Assembly: GCF_017744835.1 (NCBI RefSeq)
Contig: NZ_JAGIAM010000007.1
Coordinates: 91,413 to 155,412, forward strand
Source: Sphingomonas sp.
GTDB lineage: Bacteria > Pseudomonadota > Alphaproteobacteria > Sphingomonadales > Sphingomonadaceae
DNA: 64,000 bases
Reading direction: 5' to 3'
Position numbers and translations under genes: made by a program. Positions 16,087 to 23,876 of the stretch are shown one piece after another. The notes under the pieces are model-generated. The model was given only the letters and a program-made list of their open reading frames with translations. It ran no database searches and was not told the DNA's origin. Every line of letters starts with the position of its first letter. Positions within the stretch are counted from its first letter, which is position 1.

Positions 16087-16995
16087 TCAGCGCGCGACGG
16101 GCACGCAGGGGTTCACGCCCCGGCACCCCGCCGCGGCTTCCGCACGCGAGCCATAGGGCCCGACGAGCAGCTTGGTGAGCGCGCCGGCCTTCACAAAATA
16201 GGGCTGCCGCCCCGGAAAGCGTGTCGCCACCTGGGCCCAGAGCTTGCGGGCGTTGTTCGGGTCGCCGAACGCACCGAGCTGGACGCGCCAGCCGCCGTCG
16301 CGCGCCGGAGCCGCGGGCGCGGGGGCAGGTGCGGGCGCCCGGCCGGGCTTGGGCGCGGGAGCCGCCGGTCGCGTCGGCGCAGCTGCGGTCTTCGGCGCGG
16401 GGGGCAGGGCAATGCCGCCGCTGCCATATTGCTGCTCGTACTGCCGTGCGAGCGCCGAGCCCTTCTGACGGTCGGCGAGGGGGACATGCTGGTCCATCTG
16501 CGCCAGGGCCTTGGACGCGGCATCGAGCCCGGTCTGCGAGGCGCGGACCATCAGCGCATAGGCGCGCACCCAGTCCTTCTCGACGCTGTCGCCGTTGAAG
16601 AGCATCACGCCCAGCACATATTGCGCGCGTGCGTCGCCGCGCGCCACGCCGCGTTCGAGCCAGGGCACCGCGTCGCGGTGCTTGCCGTTTTCGAACATCG
16701 CGAGCCCGTAATAGGTCTCGGCATCGTCATGGCCCTGGAGCGCGGCCTTGCGATACCATTCCTCCGCCTGCTTCATGTCGGGCGGAACGCCGCGGCCGAG
16801 CTTGTATGCCTGGCCGAGGTTGAACTCCGCATCGGCGTCCCCGCGCGCGGCGGCAGCGCGCCACTGCGCGACGGCGGCGGGATAGTCGCCGCGCTGATAG
16901 GCGTCGACGCCCTTCTTGACTGCATCTTCCTGTGCGCAGACGGGCGCTGCGAGCAGCACCGCGCCCGCGGCAACGGCCAGCAAAGCAGCTTTCAT
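16087..16995 (-). CDS. Exported Sel1-repeat protein with C-terminal SPOR domain
   Basis: A 302-residue protein starting at ATG 16995 (GGAG upstream) with signal peptide MKAALLAVAAGAVLLAAPVCAQ. Residues about 25-170 hold Sel1-like/TPR helices (GDADAEFNLGQAYKLGRG, DDAETYYGLAMFENG, GDARAQYVLGVMLFNG). A Pro/Ala-rich linker (about 195-240) leads to a SPOR domain (GWRVQLGAFGDPNNARKLW to the end), which binds stripped peptidoglycan at division sites. It is divergent from the ParA-like operon at 17179, whose third gene also encodes a SPOR protein, suggesting a shared role at the septum or cell wall. Confidence 0.85.
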   Translation of the reverse strand: MKAALLAVAAGAVLLAAPVCAQEDAVKKGVDAYQRGDYPAAVAQWRAAAARGDADAEFNLGQAYKLGRGVPPDMKQAEEWYRKAALQGHDDAETYYGLAMFENGKHRDAVPWLERGVARGDARAQYVLGVMLFNGDSVEKDWVRAYALMVRASQTGLDAASKALAQMDQHVPLADRQKGSALARQYEQQYGSGGIALPPAPKTAAAPTRPAAPAPKPGRAPAPAPAPAAPARDGGWRVQLGAFGDPNNARKLWAQVATRFPGRQPYFVKAGALTKLLVGPYGSRAEAAAGCRGVNPCVPVAR

Positions 16996-17178
16996 CCGAG
17001 TCAACTCCGCGCCCCCGCGATCAAATGGATAAGCGTGTCTTAACCACGAAGTGCAAAGATATCCTTACCCGACGAGCGGTTGCGAGAGCCCCATTGTCCC
17101 CGCCTGAAACGCATTAACCTCTTCTTATCCGCCCGCATGCCAAACGGGACGCTGCATTCGGCAACGTTCGAGGGGTAC

Positions 17179-17895
17179 ATGCGCGTTCTGGCGATGGCAT
17201 CGCAGAAGGGCGGGTCCGGCAAGACCACGTTGAGCGGGCACCTGGCGGTGCAGGCGCAGCTGGCTGGCCAGGGGCCCGTGGTCCTCATCGACATCGATCC
17301 GCAAGGTTCGCTGTCCGACTGGTGGAACGAGCGGGACACCGAGTTTCCGGCGTTCGCGCAGACCACGGTCGCGCGGCTCGCCGCGGACCTCGAAGTGTTG
17401 CGCCAGCAGGGCTTCCGTCTTGCGGTGATCGACACGCCGCCGGCAATCACCATGGCGATCCAGAGCGTCATCCAGGTCGCCGAGCTGATCGTGATCCCGA
17501 CGCGGCCGTCGCCGCACGATCTGCGCGCCGTGGGCGCCACGGTCGACCTGTGCGACCGCGCCGGCAAGCCGCTGATCTTCGTCGTCAACGCCGCCACGCC
17601 CAAGGCCCGGATCACCTCCGAAGCCGCGGTCGCGCTCTCGCAGCACGGCACGGTGGCGCCGATCACGCTCCATCACCGCACCGATTTCGCCGCCTCGATG
17701 ATCGACGGCCGCACGGTCATGGAGATCGACCCGAACGGCAAGTCCTCCGCCGAGGTGGCGGGGCTCTGGTCCTATATCAACGACCGGCTGGAGAAGAACT
17801 TCCGCCGCACCGTCTTCGCGGCGCCTTCCGCACCGGTCGCCCATTTCGGCGCAGGCCGTCCCGCCGGCGGCTTCGGCCGCCGCGTCGTGAGCTGA
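17179..17895 (+). CDS. ParA/MinD-family ATPase
   Basis: A 238-residue deviant-Walker ATPase. ATG 17179 follows GAGGGG. The deviant Walker A is QKGGSGKTTLSGHL at about residues 8-21, the A' motif is DIDPQGSLSDWW and Walker B is LAVIDTPP. It lacks an N-terminal DNA-binding domain, so it is a small 'orphan' ParA of the type that positions cargo on the nucleoid or at the pole. No ParB or parS-like repeats are adjacent. It heads a three-gene operon with an RHH-tailed protein (10-base gap) and a TPR/SPOR protein, so its cargo is probably one of these. Confidence 0.88.
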   Translation: MRVLAMASQKGGSGKTTLSGHLAVQAQLAGQGPVVLIDIDPQGSLSDWWNERDTEFPAFAQTTVARLAADLEVLRQQGFRLAVIDTPPAITMAIQSVIQVAELIVIPTRPSPHDLRAVGATVDLCDRAGKPLIFVVNAATPKARITSEAAVALSQHGTVAPITLHHRTDFAASMIDGRTVMEIDPNGKSSAEVAGLWSYINDRLEKNFRRTVFAAPSAPVAHFGAGRPAGGFGRRVVS

Positions 17896-17905
17896 GGAGG
17901 GCGGC

Positions 17906-18496
17906 ATGATCAGCAAGCCCCTCGCGTCGCTCTCTTCCGGCCTGCTCGCCCGCAAGGGCCAGGCGCGCCCCGCCATGCGCCCCCAGGGCTTCGTCGGGAT
18001 GACCCCCGGCGCCCAGGTCGAGGATCTCGGCTGGAACGACATGGGCGACGAGGCATTCGCCCCCGCGCCGATGCCCGTCGCCGTCACTGCGCCGCCGGTG
18101 GTGCCCGTCGCCAAGCCCGTCGTGCTGCGCCAGATCGAGGCGCTCGACGAGCAGATCGCCCAGGCCCCCATGCCGCGCGTGGAAGAGGAAGAGCCTGCCG
18201 AGCCGGTGCACCAACTGGTGCCGAAGCCCGGTCGCGTTCCCGTGCAGCTCGACGCCCGCCCGGTTCCCGACGCCGCGCTCGCCCGCGTCGCGCGCGAAGT
18301 CGCCGCCAAGAAGGGCAAGGCCGCCTTCACGCTGCGCCTCGACCAGGAACGCCATGTGCGGCTTCGGCTCGCCTCGGCAGTCACCGGCCGCTCGGCGCAG
18401 CAGCTCGTCACGCAGGCGCTCGATCAGTTTCTCGAAACCATGACCGAAGTCGAGGCGCTCGCGCGCCAGCTCGGTTCCGCCAAGGACAATGGGTGA
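17906..18496 (+). CDS. Unknown protein with C-terminal ribbon-helix-helix-like segment, ParA operon
   Basis: A 196-residue soluble protein not recognised as a whole. The first about 130 residues are low-complexity Pro/Ala/Val/Glu-rich sequence with PQGFVGMTPGAQVEDLGW at the start. The last about 60 (AAFTLRLDQERHVRLRLASA, then TGRSAQQLVTQALDQFL) resemble a ribbon-helix-helix/CopG fold. In two-component partition systems the ParA partner is often an RHH protein with a disordered ATPase-contacting N-terminus, so this could be the ParA-stimulating or cargo-linking partner. AGGAGG precedes ATG 17906. Its TGA overlaps the next gene's GTG by four bases, implying coupled translation. Confidence 0.7.
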   Translation: MISKPLASLSSGLLARKGQARPAMRPQGFVGMTPGAQVEDLGWNDMGDEAFAPAPMPVAVTAPPVVPVAKPVVLRQIEALDEQIAQAPMPRVEEEEPAEPVHQLVPKPGRVPVQLDARPVPDAALARVAREVAAKKGKAAFTLRLDQERHVRLRLASAVTGRSAQQLVTQALDQFLETMTEVEALARQLGSAKDNG

Positions 18497-19836
18497 AGAT
18501 GATGAACAGCCGCACCATGCTCAAGCTCGGGGTCTCGGCCCTGATCCTGGGCGGCGTCACCGTCACGGGCGTCGCCACCCAGGGGCTCTCGCTCTCGGCC
18601 TTCGCGGCCTCGGGCGCGAACGCCAAGAAGGCCGCTTCGGAGGCCCGGCAGGCACAGAAGGCGATCGCGCAGCGCAAGGGACACAACGCCGTCGAGCATG
18701 CCGAGCTCGCGGTCGCCAATGATCCGAACAACGCCGAATATCGTGCGCTGCTCGGCCAGGCCTATCTGCTCGCGGGCCGCTTCGCCTCGGCGGGGCAGGC
18801 GCTCACCGACGCGCTGACGCTCGATCCGAAGAACGGCGCAGTGGCGCTCAACCTTGCGCTCGCGAAGATCGGCCAGGGCGACTGGGCCGGCGCGCGCACG
18901 TTGCTCCAGGCCCACGCCGAGACCATTCCGGTGAGCGACCGCGGCCTCGCCCTAGCGCTCGCCGGCGACCCCGTCACGGCGGTCGAGATCCTGACCCCCG
19001 CGGTGCGCGATGCCTCGGCCACTGCCAAGACCCGCCAGAACCTTGCGCTGAGCCTCGCGCTCGCCGGCCGCTGGCGCGAAGCCACGCAGATGGCGGCGAT
19101 GGACGTGCCGCCCGACCAGCTCGGCGCGCGCATCATGGAGTGGACCAACTTCGCGCGGCCCACCAACGCCTATGATCAGGTCGCCGCGTTGCTCGGCGTG
19201 CGTCCGATCGAGGACGCGGGCCAGCCGGTCGCGCTCGCGCTCTCGCAACAGCCCAACGTCGCGGTCGCCGCAGCGGCAACCGCGCCGGCTGCCGATCCGG
19301 TCGACGCCTATATGCCGGGCGCCACGCCCGCCCCGGTCGAGCAGGCTGCAGTCGAAGCGCCTTCCGAACCGCAGGCCGAGCCCCAGCAGGTGGCCGGCAC
19401 CGGGCCGCAGGTGGTCTTCGGTGCGCGCGATGAGATCGTCCAGGCGGTCCCCGCGGCTCGCGTTCCCGCCGCGGTTCCGGTGCGCGTCGCTTCGGCGACC
19501 CAGCCCGCGCGCACGGCGACGGCGCCGCGCCGCGCCTCGGGCAACCACTATGTCCAGCTCGGCGCCTATGTGAACGCCGCCGTCGCCCGCGACGCCTGGG
19601 CCCGCTACACGCGCCGCGTCTCGGCCCTGAACGGCACCACGCCGCAGGGCGCGCAGGTCTCGACGCGCGCCGGCAATTTCTACCGGCTCTCGGTGGGCGG
19701 CTTCGCGCGCACCGATGCGGACGCGCTCTGCCGCCAGGTGAAGGCGAGCGGCGGCAATTGCTTCGTCCGCGTGGCCGCGGGCGACACGGTTGCCAGCTGG
19801 GTCAAGCCCGGCAGCCTGCAGGTCGCCTCGCGCTAA
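18493..19836 (+). CDS. Exported/anchored TPR protein with C-terminal SPOR domain
   Basis: A 447-residue protein, starting at GTG 18493 by the AAGGA six bases upstream and the 4-base GTGA overlap; ATG 18499 or 18502 are possible. A hydrophobic N-terminus (about residues 9-38, LGVSALILGGVTVTGVATQG) acts as signal or anchor. TPR-like helices fill about 45-200 (HNAVEHAELAVANDPNNAEYRALLGQAY and following). A Pro/Ala/Val linker leads to a SPOR domain (NHYVQLGAYVNAAVARDAW to the end). SPOR binds denuded septal glycan, so this would link the ParA module to the division site. It resembles lipid-anchored tetratricopeptide SPOR proteins of sphingomonads. Confidence 0.82.
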   Translation: MKMMNSRTMLKLGVSALILGGVTVTGVATQGLSLSAFAASGANAKKAASEARQAQKAIAQRKGHNAVEHAELAVANDPNNAEYRALLGQAYLLAGRFASAGQALTDALTLDPKNGAVALNLALAKIGQGDWAGARTLLQAHAETIPVSDRGLALALAGDPVTAVEILTPAVRDASATAKTRQNLALSLALAGRWREATQMAAMDVPPDQLGARIMEWTNFARPTNAYDQVAALLGVRPIEDAGQPVALALSQQPNVAVAAAATAPAADPVDAYMPGATPAPVEQAAVEAPSEPQAEPQQVAGTGPQVVFGARDEIVQAVPAARVPAAVPVRVASATQPARTATAPRRASGNHYVQLGAYVNAAVARDAWARYTRRVSALNGTTPQGAQVSTRAGNFYRLSVGGFARTDADALCRQVKASGGNCFVRVAAGDTVASWVKPGSLQVASR

Positions 19837-19839
19837 GCC

Positions 19840-21060
19840 TCAGTCGACCGGCGTGCCGCCCTTGAACAGGCGTAGCACCTTGCCCTGAACCGGGAGCCCG
19901 TCGAACGGCGTGTTGCCGGCGCGGGCCTGCATCGCGGTTTCGCGGATCACCCAGGGCGCATCGGGGTCGAGCACGATCAGGTCGGCCGGCTTGCCGGCCT
20001 CCAGCGTGCCGGTGTCGAGCCCGAGCACGCGCGCCGGATTGGCGGCGAGCAGCGCGAACAGCCGCTCGATCGGCAGCACTTCATCGCGGACCAGCCCCAG
20101 CGACAGCGCGAGCAGCGTCTCGGCGCCCGACATGCCCGGCTCCGCATCGGCGAAGGGCAGGCGCTTGGCCTCGGGCCCTCGCGGGTCATGGCCCGACCCG
20201 ATCACGTCGACCGTGCCGTCCTTCACCGCCGCGAGTGCCGCCTGGCGATCGCTCTCGTCGCGGAGCGGCGGGGAGAGGCGCGCGAAGGTACGGAAGTCGC
20301 TCACCGCGATGTCCGAGAGCAGCAGATGCGCCGGGGTGATGCCGCACGTGACCGCCACGCCGCGCCGCTTGGCCGCGCGGATCAGGTCGAAACCGGCGGC
20401 GGTGGTGACCTGGCGGAAATGGATGCGTGCCTGCGTCTCCTCGGCGAGCGCCAGGTCGCGCGCGATCGCCAGTGCCTCGGCGATAGCCGGCGCGGCGGGC
20501 AGGCCGAGGCGCGTCGCGGTCTCTCCTGCGGTGGCGACGGTGCCGTCTGCGAGCCCCCCGTCCTCGGCATGCGCGACGACGGTGAGCCCGCAGTCGTGCG
20601 CATAGGCGAGCAGCTTGCGCATCGTCCCCGAGGAATCGATCCAGCGCCGCCCGGTCGCGACTGCGCGCGCGCCGGCCGAGGCGTTGATCGCCATCTCGCC
20701 CAGATCCTCGCCTGCCAGCCCGCGCGTCGCGGCGGCCATCGGATGCACCCAGAGCTGGGGCTTGCCCGACAGCGCCGCGCGGCGGACGATGCCGGGATCG
20801 TCGAGCACCGGCGACTGATCGGGCATCAGCCCGACGCGCGCGATCCCGCCGGCGCGGCACGCCGCCTTGTCGACCGCGAACACGCCCAGATCGACCAGGG
20901 CAGGGGCCAGGGTCTTGCCCTGCAGATCGATACGCTCGGCGTCCGAAGGCACGTCGAAGCCGCCGACCGCGGCGATCGTCTCGCCGTCGACCAGCAGTCC
21001 GCCCGTGGAGACTCCGCCCTTGGGGCAGACCAGCCTCGCGTTGAGGAAAGCCGTCTTCAT
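19840..21060 (-). CDS. pyrC': Dihydroorotase-like protein PyrC', probably catalytically inactive
   Basis: A 406-residue member of the type I dihydroorotase family; ATG 21060 overlaps the pyrB stop by 4 bases. The zinc ligands are lost: the usual HVH after the first strand is LGVFAVD, the HVST histidine is replaced in FRQVTTA, TPHHLLL reads TPAHLLL, and the catalytic TDHAPH reads GSGHDPRG. HAED and the overall amidohydrolase fold remain. In Pseudomonas an inactive PyrC' is a structural partner needed for aspartate carbamoyltransferase assembly, which fits the coupling to pyrB. A functional dihydroorotase should lie elsewhere in the genome. Confidence 0.85.
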   Translation of the reverse strand: MKTAFLNARLVCPKGGVSTGGLLVDGETIAAVGGFDVPSDAERIDLQGKTLAPALVDLGVFAVDKAACRAGGIARVGLMPDQSPVLDDPGIVRRAALSGKPQLWVHPMAAATRGLAGEDLGEMAINASAGARAVATGRRWIDSSGTMRKLLAYAHDCGLTVVAHAEDGGLADGTVATAGETATRLGLPAAPAIAEALAIARDLALAEETQARIHFRQVTTAAGFDLIRAAKRRGVAVTCGITPAHLLLSDIAVSDFRTFARLSPPLRDESDRQAALAAVKDGTVDVIGSGHDPRGPEAKRLPFADAEPGMSGAETLLALSLGLVRDEVLPIERLFALLAANPARVLGLDTGTLEAGKPADLIVLDPDAPWVIRETAMQARAGNTPFDGLPVQGKVLRLFKGGTPVD

Positions 21061-22046
21061 GCCCAGCCCTCCACCCCGCGCGCGCGTCGCGTCAGCACGT
21101 CGAGGCAGGCCATGCGCACCGCCACGCCCATTTCCACCTGCTCGGTGATCGCGCTGCGCTCCGGATGGTCGGCGACGCTCGATTCGATCTCGACGCCCCG
21201 GTTCATCGGCCCCGGATGCATCACCAGCGCGTCGGGCTTGGCGCGCGCCAGCCGCTCGGGCGTGAGGCCGTAGCGCATGTGGAACTCGCGCGTGGAGGGG
21301 ATGTAGCCGCCCGCCATCCGTTCGTTCTGGACGCGGAGCATCATCACCACATCGGCGCCCTCGAGCGCCGCGTCGAAATCGGTGAAGGGGGTGACGTACA
21401 TCCGCTCGATCGCGGGCGGCATCAGCGTCGAGGGGGCGACGACGCGCACCTCGGCGGCGAGCGCAGTCAGCGCCAGCATGTTGGAGCGCGCGACGCGGCT
21501 GTGGAGGATGTCGCCGCAGATCACCACACGCTGCCCCGCGACGCTGCCGCGCCGGCGGCGGATGGTGAGCGCGTCGAGCAGCGCCTGGGTCGGGTGCTCG
21601 TGCCAGCCGTCGCCGGCGTTGAGCACGGGGCAGTCGACCTTGTCGGCGATGAGCTGCACCGCGCCCGAGCTCATGTGGCGGATGACGATCACGTCGGCGC
21701 GCATCGCGTTGAGCGTCACCGCGGTGTCGATCAGCGTCTCGCCCTTCTTCACCGAGCTTTGCGCCGCGTGCATGTTGACCACGTCGGCGCCCAGCCGCTT
21801 TCCAGCGATCTCGAACGACAGCAGGGTCCGCGTCGAATTCTCGAAGAAGGCGTTGATCTGGGTGATGCCCTCGAGCCGCTTGTCGCTCTTGGCATGGGTA
21901 CGATTCGCCTCCACCCAATGCTCGGCCTCGTCGAGCAGGAAGACGATCTCGTGCGGCTGGAGTCCCGCGATCCCGGTGAGATGCCGGTGCGGGAAAGCGG
22001 CGCGGCCAGGGAGCTGCGCCGCGGGACTGTGATCGGAAGCTTGCAT
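21057..22046 (-). CDS. pyrB: Aspartate carbamoyltransferase catalytic subunit
   Basis: Makes N-carbamoyl-aspartate from carbamoyl phosphate and aspartate, the committed pyrimidine step. The 329-residue protein has the carbamoyl-phosphate motif FFENSTRTLLSFE (about 67-79), HPTQALLD (about 145-152), and the aspartate-binding LVMHPGPMNRGVEI near the C-terminus. About 20 extra N-terminal residues precede the core, as in PyrB forms that bind PyrC'. It is translationally coupled to pyrC'. No pyrI regulatory subunit is adjacent, consistent with the PyrB-PyrC' type. Confidence 0.96.
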   Translation of the reverse strand: MQASDHSPAAQLPGRAAFPHRHLTGIAGLQPHEIVFLLDEAEHWVEANRTHAKSDKRLEGITQINAFFENSTRTLLSFEIAGKRLGADVVNMHAAQSSVKKGETLIDTAVTLNAMRADVIVIRHMSSGAVQLIADKVDCPVLNAGDGWHEHPTQALLDALTIRRRRGSVAGQRVVICGDILHSRVARSNMLALTALAAEVRVVAPSTLMPPAIERMYVTPFTDFDAALEGADVVMMLRVQNERMAGGYIPSTREFHMRYGLTPERLARAKPDALVMHPGPMNRGVEIESSVADHPERSAITEQVEMGVAVRMACLDVLTRRARGVEGWA

Positions 22047-22086
22047 TAAAGCTGCGGCCTAGACCCGGCGGGGCGGGGAGGCAAGG

Positions 22087-22548
22087 TCAGGCATTCACCA
22101 GCGCGTCGATCGCGGCCTGGAGGATGTGCGCGGCGGCCATCGAGTCGATGCGCTCGGCGCGCTTGGCGCGGCTCAGGTCCTGCTCGATCATCACCCGCTC
22201 GACCGCGACGGTGGACCAGCGCTCGTCCCACAGCAGGATCGGCAGGTCCATGTCGTCGAGGTTGCGGGCAAAGGCGCGCGTCGACTGGGTGCGCGGGGAG
22301 TCGGTGCCGTCGAGGTTGAGCGGGAGGCCGATCACCAGCCCCTTCACGGCCTGCGCCCCGATCAGCTCGGCGAGCGCGGCCTTGTCCTTGGTGAACTTGG
22401 TCCGCCGGACCAGCTGCGCCGGGCTCGCGAAGCTCCAGCCCGCGTCGCACAGCGCCGTCCCGATCGTCTTGGTGCCGACGTCGAGCCCCAGCAGCCGTCC
22501 GCCGGCGGGGAGCGCGGCGCGGAAATCGGCGGTGACGGTAGTGATCAT
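22087..22548 (-). CDS. ruvX: Holliday-junction resolvase-like / pre-16S rRNA nuclease (YqgF)
   Basis: A 153-residue YqgF/RuvX protein with the RNase H-like first strand RLLGLDVGTKTIGTALCD (catalytic Asp), the Glu/Asp of WDERWSTVAVERVM, and the final Asp in ERIDSMAAAHILQ. Members mature the 5' end of 16S rRNA in E. coli and were first proposed as Holliday-junction resolvases. ATG 22548 overlaps the end of the upstream DUF3089 gene by 4 bases. It precedes pyrB on the same strand with a 40-base gap. Confidence 0.92.
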   Translation of the reverse strand: MITTVTADFRAALPAGGRLLGLDVGTKTIGTALCDAGWSFASPAQLVRRTKFTKDKAALAELIGAQAVKGLVIGLPLNLDGTDSPRTQSTRAFARNLDDMDLPILLWDERWSTVAVERVMIEQDLSRAKRAERIDSMAAAHILQAAIDALVNA

Positions 22549-23675
22549 GGCCGGTACGCCGCGAGCCGTCGCTCGGCGTCCTTGCGGACATTGGCCCAGA
22601 ACAGGCTGTAGTCGAACACGTGGTAGTTGTTCCCCGGCAGCACATATTGGCCGAAGTCGGGCGCGGCGGCGCCGATGCTCAAAATGCCGCGGCCGACGCA
22701 TTTGGCCGGGACGCGCCCGGCCACCAGCCGCGCCGCGGTGAAGCTCGCCTCGGGGATCAGCGTACCCAGGTTCGCCTCCGCAGGGGCTTCGTCGCCCGGC
22801 TTGCCGGTGATCGGATTGGTGCACAGCATCGGCGTGCCCGCGCGCGGCTTGCCGGTGAAGCCCGCGCTCGCGTCGAAGGCGTCGAGCAGCAGCGAGGGTT
22901 CGGCCGGTTCGCCGAAGCTCTGCCATGAGAGAATGCACCCGGCCTGGTCCGGCCCGGCGCAGGGGGGAAGCCCCATGCGCGGCAGGTCCGCGGTCAGCGA
23001 CACCGGCCAGCCGACGACATAGGCCGCGACGATCCGGCGGGCGATCGGCTTGTCGGCGACTCGGTCGACGAGCAGGCGGGCGAGATGCAGCGCGCCTTGG
23101 CTGTGGCCGGCGAGGATGATCGGCCGGTCGCCCGCTTCCTTCACGAACTGGTCGAACGCCGCGAGCACGTCGCGATAGGCGAAGTCGAGCGCCTGCTGCG
23201 CCTGTGCCTTGCTGGTCAGGAAGGCGCCGAACGTCGCCTGGCGATAGCGCGGCGCCCAGATCGCGCCGATCGAATTGAACGCGCTCGCCTGGCCGCGCAG
23301 GAACAGCTCGGCACGGCTGTTGGCGTCGGCATTGTCGAGCGGCGCGTTCCACGTCTTGGTGTCGAGGAACGAGGTCGGGTGGATGAAGAACACCGCGGCC
23401 GTCGGGTTCGCGGCCGGCTTGTACCCCTCGGGCACCCACAGCGCCGGGTTGCCGGGGCGGTCGGGCCGGGCGATCCACATGTCGGCGCGTGCATAGGCGT
23501 TGGGGGCGGGCGGCGGCAGCGCCACCACTTTCCCCGCGGGCACCATGAACTGGCGCATGAGCTGCACACCGTAGAAACGGTAGGCAAAGGCGGCGGCGAG
23601 GGCGAGCACGATCAGGCCTGCAACGACATAGAGGAACTTCCGGGCCAAGCCCATCTCCATTGTGCGATGCAACAT
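22545..23675 (-). CDS. DUF3089 alpha/beta-hydrolase-like membrane-anchored protein
   Basis: A protein of about 376 residues with one N-terminal membrane segment (ARKFLYVVAGLIVLALAAAFAYRF) and a periplasmic domain. AVFFIHPTSFLDTKTWNAPLD and the nucleophile elbow GHSQGALHLARLL match DUF3089, a predicted lipase/esterase family common in sphingomonads. Substrate unknown. The start is uncertain: ATG 23675, 23660 or 23654 are all in frame, none with a good Shine-Dalgarno. It shares a 4-base overlap with ruvX and is divergent from the DUF4153 gene. Confidence 0.83.
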   Translation of the reverse strand: MLHRTMEMGLARKFLYVVAGLIVLALAAAFAYRFYGVQLMRQFMVPAGKVVALPPPAPNAYARADMWIARPDRPGNPALWVPEGYKPAANPTAAVFFIHPTSFLDTKTWNAPLDNADANSRAELFLRGQASAFNSIGAIWAPRYRQATFGAFLTSKAQAQQALDFAYRDVLAAFDQFVKEAGDRPIILAGHSQGALHLARLLVDRVADKPIARRIVAAYVVGWPVSLTADLPRMGLPPCAGPDQAGCILSWQSFGEPAEPSLLLDAFDASAGFTGKPRAGTPMLCTNPITGKPGDEAPAEANLGTLIPEASFTAARLVAGRVPAKCVGRGILSIGAAAPDFGQYVLPGNNYHVFDYSLFWANVRKDAERRLAAYRP

Positions 23676-23876
23676 AAACGGGAAGTGTTGCAATCGCGTT
23701 CCGTGGCGCACGGTTGTGAAGGATGCAACCGCGTTGACGAACCAGGGGCTCTCGCCGATGCTCCGTGCCGTACGGGGGACGAACGGGCGTTTTCAGCAAA
23801 GCCTCAGCCTTTGCTCATGCCGCTCAGGCGCAGGCGGGAGCATCCCGGCGCCACGTCCGGCTTTGGAGGTGGGGCA

